Notes: a model not told the origin generated them from the letters alone. Positions 1-8,113 are shown, numbered from the stretch's first letter. The stretch is 42,115 nt of DNA from Paracoccaceae bacterium (GCA_023254015.1 JALQYS010000093.1:1-42115); one strand, 5' to 3'. Program-made: numbers and translations.

Positions 1-1
1 C

Positions 2-331
2 TTTGTTGGCAAATCGAAGTCGATGGAGATGCATCTTACAGGGCGCTTCATGGACGCCGCCGAGGCCGAACGCTGCGGACTGGTCAGCCGCGTGGTGCCT
101 GCGGCCGAACTGGTCGAGGATGCGCTCAAAACCGCCGCCAAGATCGGCCAGAAATCGCAGGTCGCGGTGATGGCGGTCAAGGAATCGGTCAACCGTGCGC
201 AGGAAACCAGCCTGCGCGAAGGGCTTTTGTTCGAACGCCGCATGTTCCACGCCATGTTTGCGACCGAGGATCAGAAGGAAGGCATGGCCGCCTTCCTTGA
301 AAAGCGCCCCGCGGCGTTCAAGGACCGCTAG
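2..331 (+). CDS. Enoyl-CoA hydratase/isomerase, C-terminal fragment
   Basis: This is the 3' end of a gene whose start lies before the window. About 109 residues are visible and the frame is open from the first bases. The sequence reads as the C-terminal part of a crotonase-fold enoyl-CoA hydratase: a helix with AAEAERCGLVSRVVP, then the ALKTAAKIG and AVKESVNRA helices, and a C-terminal helix ending in FLEKRPAAFKDR. The family hydrates trans-2-enoyl-CoA in fatty-acid beta-oxidation. The active-site glutamates and the oxyanion-hole glycine lie in the missing N-terminal part, so the exact substrate cannot be judged. The internal ATG at base 23 is not a believable start because the family signature continues upstream of it. 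In many alphaproteobacteria an enoyl-CoA hydratase gene precedes rpsT, which matches the order here. Confidence 0.85.
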   Translation, partial: FVGKSKSMEMHLTGRFMDAAEAERCGLVSRVVPAAELVEDALKTAAKIGQKSQVAVMAVKESVNRAQETSLREGLLFERRMFHAMFATEDQKEGMAAFLEKRPAAFKDR

Positions 332-487
332 ACGCGGATTTATGGTTTCCTTTTGCATCCGCTTGCCCTATAGGCCTGCGGTACATGCGTGTGGGCCCGC
401 TTTGGCAAGAATCATCCCTTCATCTTTGAGGGGGCCTTGGGGCTTTTGCGCGATAGAATTGAACCGACCCCAAGGGATACCATACCG

Positions 488-763
488 ATGGCAAATACTG
501 CCCAGTCCAAAAAGCGCGCCCGCCAGTCCGAGGCTCGTCAAGACGTCAACAAAGCCCGCCGCTCGCGCATCCGCACCTTCCTGCGCAAGGTCGAAGAGGC
601 TCTGTCCTCGGGCAATGCAGATGCTGCTGCGGCGGCCCTGAACGCCGCCCAGCCCGAGCTGATGCGCGGTGTGACCAAGGGTGTGCTGCACAAGAACACC
701 GCGTCGCGCAAGATGTCGCGCCTGACTTCGCGCGTCAAAGCGCTGGCTGCGCCCAAGGCCTGA
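488..763 (+). CDS. rpsT: 30S ribosomal protein S20
   Basis: A 91-residue, strongly basic protein that matches S20, a primary 16S rRNA binding protein of the small ribosomal subunit. The start MANTAQSKKRARQSE is characteristic, and so are the helical middle segment and the C-terminal basic stretch (HKNTASRKMSRLTSRVKAL). The reading frame stays open for 33 codons upstream, but the ATG at 488 gives the usual family length. It is followed by a strong hairpin terminator and then by dnaA. The rpsT-dnaA neighbourhood is common in alphaproteobacteria, and the terminator implies that rpsT is transcribed separately from dnaA. Confidence 0.96.
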   Translation: MANTAQSKKRARQSEARQDVNKARRSRIRTFLRKVEEALSSGNADAAAAALNAAQPELMRGVTKGVLHKNTASRKMSRLTSRVKALAAPKA

Positions 764-1278
764 GACCGGCCTGACCGATTCTTCGCAAGGGCGTCCCGCA
801 AGGGGCGCCCTTCGTCATTTTCCCGCCACCTTTTCCCACCCTGACGCCGGCTTTCCGGGCCTTTTCCAGACCGGCGTTGCCATTTTGCACAGGCCTTCCG
901 ATTCCCGGCGGCCGTTTTTCTGTCAAGCGCATAGTTCGGTTGCACCCGCTCGTGACGACTTGCTAGCTTGCCCATGCGATTCACTTCGACCTGGGGGACA
1001 AAACGCGACCCTGAACGAAAACCCGGCCGGTTGCTGCCAAGTATGACCGGAAAAACAAAGGGAAAATCGTTCAAGATCATCGCGTTGGACAGTCTGCTGC
1101 GTTCGCGGTCTGACAAATGCAAGTCACGGGCATCAGAGAGCTTCTCTGGTGGCTTGTTCTTGCGTCCTGTGTTCCAGGGCCGGCGTTTGCCGGTCTGATG
1201 TGGCTCGCTTGGAAGATGAAACAACAAGATCAAGGCGCGGCCCGGCTGTTGGGGTCAGCGCCAGAGGCGGAAGAACGA
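764..1278. other. Gene-free leader between rpsT and dnaA
   Basis: A 515-base stretch with no convincing gene. It holds the rpsT terminator at its left end and presumably the dnaA promoter. There are GATTC sequences (CcrM-type GANTC sites) at 777-781, 900-904 and 978-982. I looked for the DnaA box TTATCCACA on both strands and found none, so there is no sign that this is the replication origin. The dnaA frame stays open back to 1117 and would encode a hydrophobic N-terminal extension; this is treated as non-coding here and discussed as a finding. Confidence 0.6.
787..821 (+). terminator. Rho-independent terminator of rpsT
   Basis: A hairpin with arms AAGGGCGTCCC and GGGGCGCCCTT around the tetraloop GCAA. 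It has 11 pairs including one T-G wobble, and a T-rich tail (CGTCATTTT) follows. It starts 24 bases after the rpsT stop codon. Confidence 0.85.
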
Positions 1279-2649
1279 ATGACGAATGAGGCCTGGGGCA
1301 AGCTGCGCGAAGACCTGATCAAGCGCGTCGGCCGTAACAACTACACGACCTGGATCGAACCCATTCGTCTGGCAGAGCTGCAAGGCTCGGTCGCGCGTTT
1401 TGAAGTGCCGACCTCGTTCTTCGGGGATTGGGTGTCGCGCAATTTCTCCGACCACATCCTGCATCAGCTGAATGCCTCTGGGCAGGACGTCTCGCGCGTG
1501 GAATTCTTCGTGCCGCAGGTCAGCCAGCCGCGCGCCGTGCGGGCGGCGGCTTCGGCGCCGGCCAAACCGGCACCGCGCCTGTCCCGCCGCGCCGCCAATG
1601 ACGAGGAACTGCCCGGCGCCACGCTGGACGCCCGCTTTACCTTTGACAGTTTCGTCGTGGGCAAGCCGAATGAACTGGCCCATGCCGCCGCCCGCCGGGT
1701 GGCCGAGGGCGGGCCCGTCACCTTCAACCCGCTGTTCCTGTATGGTGGGGTTGGCCTTGGCAAGACCCACCTCATGCATGCCATTGCCCATGAATTGCAG
1801 GTCCGTCAGCCTGATCTGCGGGTGCTGTATCTGTCGGCAGAACAATTCATGTATCGCTTCGTGCAAGCCCTGCGTGACAAGCAGATCATGGACTTCAAGG
1901 AAATCTTCCGCTCGGTCGATGTGCTGATGGTGGATGACGTGCAGTTCATCGCCGGCAAGGACAGCACGCAAGAGGAATTCTTTCACACCTTCAATGCCCT
2001 GGTTGACCAGAACAAGCAGATCATCATCTCGGCCGACCGCGCGCCGGGCGAGATCAAGGATCTGGAGGACCGTATCAAGAGCCGCCTGCAATGCGGGCTG
2101 GTCGTGGACCTGCATCCCACCGATTACGAACTGCGTCTTGGCATCCTGCAGCAAAAGGCCGAGACCTACCGCCAGCAATACCCCGGCTTGCAGATTGCCC
2201 CCGGTGTGCTGGATTTCCTGGCCCATCGCATCACCACAAACGTTCGCGTTCTGGAAGGGGCATTGACCCGCCTTTTCGCCTTTGCCTCGCTTGTGGGCCG
2301 CGAAATCACGCTGGAACTGGCGCAGGATTGCCTTGCTGACATTCTGCGCGCCTCGGATCGCAAGCTGACGATCGAGGAAATCCAGCGCAAGGTGGCCGAG
2401 CATTACAACATCCGCCTGTCTGACATGATCGGGCCCAAGCGGCTGCGCAACATCGCCCGGCCCCGGCAGGTGGCAATGTACCTGGCCAAGCAGCTGACCC
2501 CGCGCAGCCTGCCGGAAATCGGCCGCCGTTTCGGTGGGCGGGATCACACGACCATCATGCATGGGGTCAAGAAGATTGAAGAGCTGATGGCCACCGACAG
2601 CCAGTTGAATGACGATCTGAACCTGCTGAAGCGCCTGCTTCAGGGCTGA
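1279..2649 (+). CDS. dnaA: Chromosomal replication initiator DnaA
   Basis: A 456-residue DnaA, the AAA+ ATPase that binds DnaA boxes and opens the origin. Domain I is seen as MTNEAWGKLREDLIKR followed by NNYTTWIEP. A short variable linker follows, then domain III with Walker A GGVGLGKT (residues 156-163) and Walker B VLMVDD (about 215-220). Domain IV carries the helix-turn-helix signature GGRDHTTIMHG beginning near residue 419. The ATG at 1279 was chosen because domain I starts there, as in related Rhodobacteraceae proteins. An in-frame ATG at 1117 would add 54 residues with no counterpart in domain I. Length and motifs are normal, with no missing key residues. The gene is transcribed toward the flavoprotein gene and ends at a shared terminator. 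Confidence 0.97.
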   Translation: MTNEAWGKLREDLIKRVGRNNYTTWIEPIRLAELQGSVARFEVPTSFFGDWVSRNFSDHILHQLNASGQDVSRVEFFVPQVSQPRAVRAAASAPAKPAPRLSRRAANDEELPGATLDARFTFDSFVVGKPNELAHAAARRVAEGGPVTFNPLFLYGGVGLGKTHLMHAIAHELQVRQPDLRVLYLSAEQFMYRFVQALRDKQIMDFKEIFRSVDVLMVDDVQFIAGKDSTQEEFFHTFNALVDQNKQIIISADRAPGEIKDLEDRIKSRLQCGLVVDLHPTDYELRLGILQQKAETYRQQYPGLQIAPGVLDFLAHRITTNVRVLEGALTRLFAFASLVGREITLELAQDCLADILRASDRKLTIEEIQRKVAEHYNIRLSDMIGPKRLRNIARPRQVAMYLAKQLTPRSLPEIGRRFGGRDHTTIMHGVKKIEELMATDSQLNDDLNLLKRLLQG

Positions 2650-2682
2650 TCCCCCAAGCCAGAACGCAATTGCCAGAATCGT

Positions 2683-2713
2683 AAGGGCCTGCTCCATCGG
2701 GGCCGGCCCTTTT
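2683..2713. terminator. Terminator between dnaA and the convergent flavoprotein gene
   Basis: An inverted repeat with arms AAGGGCC (2683-2689) and GGCCCTT (2705-2711), followed by T residues on the plus strand. It lies in the 63-base gap between the dnaA stop and the stop of the leftward flavoprotein gene, so it may serve both directions. Confidence 0.65.
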
Positions 2714-3870
2714 CATATTCTGGCCGCCGCCCGGCCAGCCCAACGGCCCGTGGCCCATGAGGCCGTCAGCAGATAGCCACCAGTCGGGGCCTCCCAATCC
2801 AGCATCTCGCCCGCGACGAAAATTCCGGGCAGGGACTTGAGCTCCAGATCCCCGGTCACGGCGGACCATGCGACCCCCCCGGCGACAGAAATCGCCTCGT
2901 CCAGCGGGCGGGGGCCTTGCAGCCGGGCGGGCAATGCCTTGACCGCCTGCGCAACGTCCATGCCACGCCCCCATTCCATCACCAGCGCAACGGTGGCCGG
3001 GGGCAGGCCCAGTTTCCGCAGCCGGTTCGCAGTGCTTTCGCCCGGTTTCATCCGGGATAGACGCGCAGCGATCTCGGCCTGCGGCAGGTCTGGAATGAGG
3101 TCGATCGTCAATGCCCCCCCCTGCCGCAAGACGCGGCTCAGGGCATAGATCCCGCCGCCTTCCACCCCCTTGGCCGAAAGGACAAACTCGCCGCGCTCTC
3201 GCAGACCCCCGGCCATAAGCGCCGCGCCCTTGATCGCTTGCCCGAAATGGCGGGCCATATGGGGCGACCAGTCCACGACAAAGCCCATGTTGGCGGGCTG
3301 CCAGGGCGTCACGTCGACCGCCCGTTCGGCCAGCCACGGCACCCAAGCCCCATCCGCCCCCAGACGCGCCCAACTCGCCCCGCCAAGTGCCAGAACGGTA
3401 ACACGCGGGCGCAGGGTTTCAGGCCCCTCGGCGGTGTCAAAGGTTAGGGCCTTGCCCTGAAACCCCGTCCAGCGCCAGCGGCTGCGCAACTCCACCCCAA
3501 GCCCGGCCAGCCGTGCAAGCCACGCCCGCAGCAGGGGCGAGCCCTTCATCACCACCGGGAATACCCGCCCGGAAGAGCCGGTGAACACCTCTTGCCCAAG
3601 GCCCCGGCAAAAGGCCTTTACCGCGTCGGGGCCGAAATCGGCCAGAATCGGGCGCAGTTTTTCAGGGCAGTCATAAGCGGCAAGAAAGGCCTCGGGCGGC
3701 TGATCCTTGGTCACGTTCAGCCCCGATTTTCCCGCCATCAGGAATTTCCGCGCCGGTGAAGGCTTGGCCTCGACGACCAGCACGCGGCGCCCGGCGCGGG
3801 CCAGTTCTTCGGCCGCCATCAACCCGGCGGGGCCTGCCCCGATGACCAGCGCCTCAACCAAGTCTTGCAC
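2713..3870 (-). CDS. HI0933/BaiN-like FAD-dependent flavoprotein
   Basis: A 385-residue flavoprotein. The N-terminal Rossmann FAD motif GAGPAG is at residues 11-16 and an acidic residue follows at the end of strand 2 (VLVVEAK). The second signature GKSGLNVT (residues 47-54) is typical of the HI0933/YhiN family, more precisely of the group known as TIGR03862. The C-terminal part has the second dinucleotide-contact segment (PGIFVAGEMLDWEAPTGGYLL). Members of this family are annotated as aminoacetone oxidase-like or BaiN-like proteins, and their physiological substrate is generally unknown. The likely start is GTG at 3870, overlapping the end of the MscS-like gene by 17 bases; a TTG at 3861 is an alternative with a better-spaced Shine-Dalgarno sequence. 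The overlap indicates an operon with the channel gene. Confidence 0.85.
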   Translation of the reverse strand: MQDLVEALVIGAGPAGLMAAEELARAGRRVLVVEAKPSPARKFLMAGKSGLNVTKDQPPEAFLAAYDCPEKLRPILADFGPDAVKAFCRGLGQEVFTGSSGRVFPVVMKGSPLLRAWLARLAGLGVELRSRWRWTGFQGKALTFDTAEGPETLRPRVTVLALGGASWARLGADGAWVPWLAERAVDVTPWQPANMGFVVDWSPHMARHFGQAIKGAALMAGGLRERGEFVLSAKGVEGGGIYALSRVLRQGGALTIDLIPDLPQAEIAARLSRMKPGESTANRLRKLGLPPATVALVMEWGRGMDVAQAVKALPARLQGPRPLDEAISVAGGVAWSAVTGDLELKSLPGIFVAGEMLDWEAPTGGYLLTASWATGRWAGRAAARI

Positions 3871-5164
3871 CCTTCACTTCGACAACCCGATGCGGATAGG
3901 GCATCTCGATGCCTTCAGCCTTCAGCGCGTTCCAGATCGCGAACAGCACCTGCGAGCCGTATTTGTTCTTGCCGTCGTCGATGCCGGAAACCCAGTATTC
4001 CACTGCGAAATCGACGCTGCTTTCGCCAAACCCCCGCAATTCGCAATCCGGCCCGTCAGGAGCCTGCAAGACAAAAGGCAAGGCGCCGACGGCCTGTTCG
4101 ATGATCCCGGGCACGCGGTTGATGTCGGTGTCATAGCTGACCGAAAACGGCGCCTCATAGCGGTTGGCGCTGCCCTGATCGGAATAGTTCACCACCCGCG
4201 TTGTGATGAAATGGTCGTTCGGAACGACAATCCACTTGCCGTCAAAGGTTTCCAGCACACAGGCGCGGGCGGTCATCTTGACGATGGTGCCTTTCTCGCC
4301 GCCATCCAGCTCGACGTAATCGCCGACGGTGGTCTGGCCTTCGACAAGCAGGATGATGCCCGACACAAAGTTCGCGGCAATCTGTTGCAGGCCAAGGCCG
4401 ACGCCGACGCCCAAGGCCCCGCCCAGAACGGCGACGGCGGTCAGATCGATGCCCATGATCGACAAGAGCAGCAGAAAGGCCGCGCCAAAGATCATCACCT
4501 CTACCGCCTTGACGGCCAGCTCGCGGGTGGCGGGGCGCAGCTCTTCCTGTGCCTTGATATAGCTGGCGCTTTGCCGGTTCGACCAGCTTCCCAGCCAGAA
4601 CAGCACCGACCCGGCGATCACCCCGCGGATCAGCGCCATGACCGAAAAGCGGATGTTGCCCAGGGTGATGATGGTCTCTTCCAGCCGGGTGGTGATGTCG
4701 TCCAGCAAACCCAGCGCATAAAGGGCGGCCACCGGGATCAGCACATACTTGCCCAAGAGGCGCAGGAAACTGTCGGTCAGAACCTCGCGCACGAAGATCC
4801 GGGCGGCAAGGAAGATGAACAGGCGTTTGCCAAAGGCGATCACCTCGCCCGAGCCAAAGGTGGCCCGGGTGATCTCTTCGCCCAGCGCGGTCAGGCCATA
4901 GGCGACAAGCGGCAGGATCAGCGGCAAGAAGCGCAGGGCAAAGCGGCGGGCATTGGCGATATGGCCGGTTTTCTCTCCGGGGTCGACAAAGCGGGTAACG
5001 ATGGGGCTGGCACGGCGCGTCGCCAGACGCGCGGCAACCAGCGCTACGGCCAGAAGGGCGAATTGCGACCAAGCGGCCGGAGACAAGAGCCAGCCCAGAG
5101 TGATGTCGCCCGCCTGTTGCAGCCAGCCGGTCAGTTTTGCGGCAAGATCGCCCTGTCCTTCCAT
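3854..5164 (-). CDS. MscS-family mechanosensitive ion channel
   Basis: About 436 residues with several hydrophobic segments in the N-terminal half, then the family's pore helix: a Gly/Ala-rich stretch GALGVGVGLGLQQIAANF, followed by the beta domain starting GIILLVEGQTTVGDYVEL. This arrangement defines small-conductance mechanosensitive channels of the inner membrane, which release solutes on hypo-osmotic shock. The open frame begins at a GTG (5173). The ATG at 5164 is preferred because an AAGGGG ribosome-binding site lies 8 bases before it. It is the first gene of a leftward pair with the flavoprotein gene. No functional link between the two is evident. Confidence 0.88.
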   Translation of the reverse strand: MEGQGDLAAKLTGWLQQAGDITLGWLLSPAAWSQFALLAVALVAARLATRRASPIVTRFVDPGEKTGHIANARRFALRFLPLILPLVAYGLTALGEEITRATFGSGEVIAFGKRLFIFLAARIFVREVLTDSFLRLLGKYVLIPVAALYALGLLDDITTRLEETIITLGNIRFSVMALIRGVIAGSVLFWLGSWSNRQSASYIKAQEELRPATRELAVKAVEVMIFGAAFLLLLSIMGIDLTAVAVLGGALGVGVGLGLQQIAANFVSGIILLVEGQTTVGDYVELDGGEKGTIVKMTARACVLETFDGKWIVVPNDHFITTRVVNYSDQGSANRYEAPFSVSYDTDINRVPGIIEQAVGALPFVLQAPDGPDCELRGFGESSVDFAVEYWVSGIDDGKNKYGSQVLFAIWNALKAEGIEMPYPHRVVEVKGARLG

Positions 5165-5245
5165 CTTTTTCACCCCTTACGCGCCGGCCCTTGTCTTGGT
5201 CCAAAGCCGCGCCATCCTGTGACACCAGATCAGGTTGGAAACAAG

Positions 5246-5542
5246 ATGACAGACCCGCTTTGCCCGCTGTGCCTGCGCCCCATTCCACCGGATGTGCCGC
5301 AAAGCCTGCATCATCTGGTGCCGCGGCTGAAGGGCGGCAAAGGGGGCGAAGTGGTACTGTTGCACCACATCTGCCACAAGGAGGTGCACGCACGCTTTAC
5401 CGAAGCGGAACTGGCGCGCAGCTTTCCCACGGTCGAGGCCCTGCGCGGGTCTGACCGGTTGCGGCCGTTTCTGGACTGGGTGGCCAAACGCCCACCGGGT
5501 TTTCTCAGCCGGGTTCCGGGCGGCCATCGGCGAAAGCCGTGA
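5246..5542 (+). CDS. Small HNH-like zinc protein
   Basis: A 98-residue protein with an N-terminal CPLC zinc knuckle (residues 6-9 of MTDPLCPLCLRPIPP), then SLHHLVPRLKGGKGG and LLHHICHKEVHARF. The His-His pair and the later CH...H motif follow the order of the HNH endonuclease fold, but the central Asn of the classical motif is not evident. Similar small HNH-annotated proteins are common in Rhodobacteraceae, with a conserved C-terminus (WVAKRPPGF). The start ATG at 5246 has upstream purines (GGAAACAAG). The gene stands alone, convergent with fliI, and is not part of a visible restriction or mobile system. Nuclease activity is inferred only from the fold signature; the role is unknown. Confidence 0.75.
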   Translation: MTDPLCPLCLRPIPPDVPQSLHHLVPRLKGGKGGEVVLLHHICHKEVHARFTEAELARSFPTVEALRGSDRLRPFLDWVAKRPPGFLSRVPGGHRRKP

Positions 5543-5626
5543 CCACGCGGCAGGCCCCCCTTTTCGCGCTGCGCGTTCCACGCGGCCTTGCTCGGTTCAG
5601 AGCGCAGAGCCGGTCGAAGATGTGCC

Positions 5627-5652
5627 AAAAGCCGGCAGTCATAGCCGCCGGC
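5627..5652 (-). terminator. Possible terminator after fliI
   Basis: Read on the minus strand, GCCGGC - 10-base loop - GCCGGC is followed by TTTT, just past the fliI stop. The stem is only 6 pairs, so this is a modest call. Confidence 0.45.
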
Positions 5653-5659
5653 CAAACGG

Positions 5660-6961
5660 CTACTGGCCCAGAACGGCGGCAAGCCGACGAAAGCTGCCCG
5701 GAACGCCGTCGGCCGGCGCATCCTCGGCCAGGAAGGCATCCAGAGCCGGCCAGATCTTGATCGCGGCGTCGATGGCCGGATCGCTGCCCTTGGCGTAAAG
5801 CCCGGCCTGAATCATCATCTCGGCGCGATCCCAGGCCCCCAGCAGCCGGCGTGCCTCGGCGATCAGCCGGTTTTCCTCGTCGTTGGCTGCAGCTGGCAGG
5901 CTGCGCGAGACCGAGCGCAGCAGATCAATCGCCGGAAAGCGACCGCGTTCGGCAATCTTGCGGTCCATCACCACATGGCCATCCAGAACGCCGCGCAGAA
6001 TATCGGCCACCGGCTCCTCCATGTCGGACCCGGCAACCAGCACGGAAAAGACCGCCGTGATATCGCCCGCGCCCTCCGGTCCCGGCCCCGCGCGTTCGGC
6101 CAGCCCCATGATCGCCTGATTGAGCGAGGGCGGAAACCCACGCAGGGCGGGCACTTCGCCTGCGGCAAGGGCAACTTCGCGATGGGCCTCGGCAAAGCGG
6201 GTGATCGAATCCGCCAGAAACAACACATGCAGCCCCTGATCACGGAAGTGTTCGGCCACCGCCATGGCGGTCAAGGCGCAACGGCGGCGCGCCAGAGGCG
6301 ACTGGTCCGAGGTTGCCGCCACCACGACCGACCGTGCCATTCCGGTTGGTCCGAGAACCCTTTCCGTGAATTCCCGCAGTTCGCGCCCACGTTCGCCGAC
6401 AAGCGCGATCACCACCAGATCGGCCGCCACGCCACGGGCAAATTTGGCCAGAAGCGAGGATTTCCCCACACCTGACCCGGCAAAAAGGCCGATCCGCTGT
6501 CCCCGCACCAGAGGCAGCAGCGTGTCGAACACCGCGACTCCGGTTGAAAGGCGTTCCCCCAGCGCCCGGCGCGACGCGGCGGGCGGGGGCGCGGCTTGCA
6601 AGGCCCGTGCATTTGGGCCGCGAAACAGCGGCCTTCCGTCCAAGGGGCGCCCATACGGATCAACGATGCGGCCGATCCAGCCCTCATCAGGCGCAATCTC
6701 GGCCGGGCCGACCAATTCGACCGGCGCCCCGATCGGCAGGCCATCCGTCACCCCGTCAGCGAGCGCAATCGCACCTTGCGGCGAGAGGCGGATGATCTCT
6801 CCGCCCATGGCGCCGATGCGCAACCTGTCTCCCAGTCGCGCCCGCTGCTCAAGCCCGCGAACCTCGACTGTCCCGCGGGACAGCCCGGCAATCCGCCCCA
6901 CCGGCACGGCAACCTGAACCTCCGCAATCTGTGCCCGCAGCGCGGAAAAGACGTCAGCCAT
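5660..6961 (-). CDS. fliI: Flagellum-specific export ATPase FliI
   Basis: A 433-residue F1-beta-like ATPase of the flagellar type III export apparatus. It energises substrate docking at the base of the flagellum together with FliH and FliJ. Walker A is GSGVGKSS (residues 162-169) and Walker B is LFLADS with Asp near 251. The LVGERGRE and SITRFAEAHRE segments are typical of FliI/YscN. The start was placed at the ATG at 6961, which has AGGGAGA just upstream on the minus strand and gives the family N-terminus; the open frame runs 27 codons further but with no family match. It is transcribed away from flgB, and the roughly 80 bases between the two starts contain a CtrA-like site. Its partner fliH lies 16 kb away in the fliF operon. 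Confidence 0.96.
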   Translation of the reverse strand: MADVFSALRAQIAEVQVAVPVGRIAGLSRGTVEVRGLEQRARLGDRLRIGAMGGEIIRLSPQGAIALADGVTDGLPIGAPVELVGPAEIAPDEGWIGRIVDPYGRPLDGRPLFRGPNARALQAAPPPAASRRALGERLSTGVAVFDTLLPLVRGQRIGLFAGSGVGKSSLLAKFARGVAADLVVIALVGERGRELREFTERVLGPTGMARSVVVAATSDQSPLARRRCALTAMAVAEHFRDQGLHVLFLADSITRFAEAHREVALAAGEVPALRGFPPSLNQAIMGLAERAGPGPEGAGDITAVFSVLVAGSDMEEPVADILRGVLDGHVVMDRKIAERGRFPAIDLLRSVSRSLPAAANDEENRLIAEARRLLGAWDRAEMMIQAGLYAKGSDPAIDAAIKIWPALDAFLAEDAPADGVPGSFRRLAAVLGQ

Positions 6962-7004
6962 GAGATTCTCCCTTTGTTCCTTACCTTTTCTAAAGGAATC
7001 ACCC

Positions 7005-7019
7005 TTAAGCCTTGATGAA
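7005..7019. promoter_or_regulatory. CtrA-like site between fliI and flgB
   Basis: TTAA-N7-TGAA, one mismatch from the CtrA consensus TTAA-N7-TTAA. It lies in the divergent fliI/flgB intergenic region, 23 bases before the flgB start and 44 bases before the fliI start. Alone it would be weak. It is listed because three better sites occur at the other flagellar transcript starts in the window. Confidence 0.4.
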
Positions 7020-7041
7020 AGAGGCAAGGGGAGAAGCCCCA

Positions 7042-7425
7042 ATGTTTGAAAAACTGCAACTTACTGCAATGGCACAGGCGATGGCCTCGCATGCCGGGGC
7101 ACGCATGGGCCTGATCGCCCAGAACATCGCCCATGCCGATACGCCCGGGTTCAAGGCGATGGATCTGCCCTCCTTTGCCGAGGCCTATCGCGCAACCAGC
7201 CCAGGTGAATTGCGGCAGACGCGCGCCGGCCATCTTGGCGGCCTTCCCGCCGAAGCGTTGATGTCCCCGCGCAAAAGTCCGGGGATGGAGGCGCCGAACG
7301 GCAATTCGGTTTCTCTGGAACAGGAAATGGTCAAGGCCGCAAGTGCGCGGCAAGACCATGAAATGGCACTGGCCATCTATCGCAACACCTCGGACATCGT
7401 CCGCGCCAGCCTTGGCCGCAAGTAA
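7042..7425 (+). CDS. flgB: Flagellar basal-body rod protein FlgB
   Basis: A 127-residue proximal rod protein. The segment LIAQNIAHADTPGFKAMD is the N-terminal signature of rod/hook proteins (ANNxANxxTPGF-like), and the C-terminal helix (QDHEMALAIYRNTSDIV) is also typical. The ATG at 7042 follows an AGGGGAGA ribosome-binding site; an upstream TTG/ATG pair at 7012-7015 would only add ten non-conserved residues. It is the first gene of a nine-gene rightward operon that runs to fliL1. Confidence 0.95.
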   Translation: MFEKLQLTAMAQAMASHAGARMGLIAQNIAHADTPGFKAMDLPSFAEAYRATSPGELRQTRAGHLGGLPAEALMSPRKSPGMEAPNGNSVSLEQEMVKAASARQDHEMALAIYRNTSDIVRASLGRK

Positions 7426-7435
7426 GGGGGCATGG

Positions 7436-7816
7436 ATGAGCGATCTGTTGAAATCCCTCTCCTACGCGGCCTCGGGCATGGAGGCCCAGGCCATGCGCCT
7501 GCGGCATCTGTCCGAGAACATCGCCAATGCAGATACCCCCGGCTACCACCGGAAAATCTTGTCTTTTCAAGAAGAAATGCAAACCGGGCAGGTAAAGGCC
7601 GGCCCGGTGAAGCTGGACCGCGGCGAATTGCTGCGGGTCTACGACCCCGGCCACCCGCTGGCAGATGAAACCGGTCACTATGATGGATCGAACGTCGATC
7701 TGGTGATCGAAATCGCTGACGCGCGCGAAGCGCAGCGCAGCTATGAGGCGAATCTCAAGATGTTCGATCAGGCGCGGCAAATGACGCAAAGCCTGTTCGA
7801 TCTTCTGCGTCGATAA
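7436..7816 (+). CDS. flgC: Flagellar basal-body rod protein FlgC
   Basis: A 126-residue rod protein with the signature RHLSENIANADTPGYHRK near the N-terminus, and the C-terminal rod/hook helix (DAREAQRSYEANLKMFDQA). The start ATG at 7436 is preceded by AAGGGGGC. A second ATG at 7432 is out of frame. It lies 10 bases after flgB. Length and motifs are normal for FlgC, which forms part of the proximal rod between the MS ring and the L/P rings. Confidence 0.95.
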   Translation: MSDLLKSLSYAASGMEAQAMRLRHLSENIANADTPGYHRKILSFQEEMQTGQVKAGPVKLDRGELLRVYDPGHPLADETGHYDGSNVDLVIEIADAREAQRSYEANLKMFDQARQMTQSLFDLLRR

Positions 7817-7828
7817 GAGGGCTTTGGA

Positions 7829-8113
7829 ATGGACGTCAGAACCTCACTTGCAACGCAAAGCTATGCGCAGGCCCGCAATGCCGCCGCGCCAAACGCTGGC
7901 GCGGCGGAAGCCGGATTTGCACGCTTTGCGAGCAACTTTGCCGAAACCCTGGTGCAGGGCGAACAGACCGCCCGCGCCGCAATGGCCGGAGGGGCGGACC
8001 CCCATGCGTTGGCGCAGGCCCTCGCCTCCAGCCAACTGGCCGTCGAAACGGTGGTCACCGTGCGCGACAAGGTGGTGGAGGCCTATCAGGAGATCCTGAG
8101 GATGCCGATATGA
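7829..8113 (+). CDS. fliE: Flagellar MS-ring/rod junction protein FliE
   Basis: A 94-residue protein matching FliE, the adaptor that joins the MS ring and export gate to the rod. The middle has FASNFAETLVQGEQTA, and the end has the conserved helix QLAVETVVTVRDKVVEAYQEILRM without its last residues. Its start lies 12 bases after flgC. Its last codons overlap the fliQ start by 4 bases (ATGA), which suggests translational coupling. Confidence 0.93.
   Translation: MDVRTSLATQSYAQARNAAAPNAGAAEAGFARFASNFAETLVQGEQTARAAMAGGADPHALAQALASSQLAVETVVTVRDKVVEAYQEILRMPI

Noticed and set aside
764..1278. Possible replication origin next to dnaA
   Set aside because: No TTATCCACA box or cluster of near matches was seen on either strand.
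1255..2697. Long minus-strand open frame opposite dnaA
   Set aside because: It mirrors dnaA, whose motifs are unmistakable; the antisense protein has no family features and arises from G+C-rich codon bias.
3707..5245. Long upstream extension of the HNH-like gene frame
   Set aside because: Runs antisense through the MscS and flavoprotein genes; only the part after the ATG at 5246 has conserved motifs.
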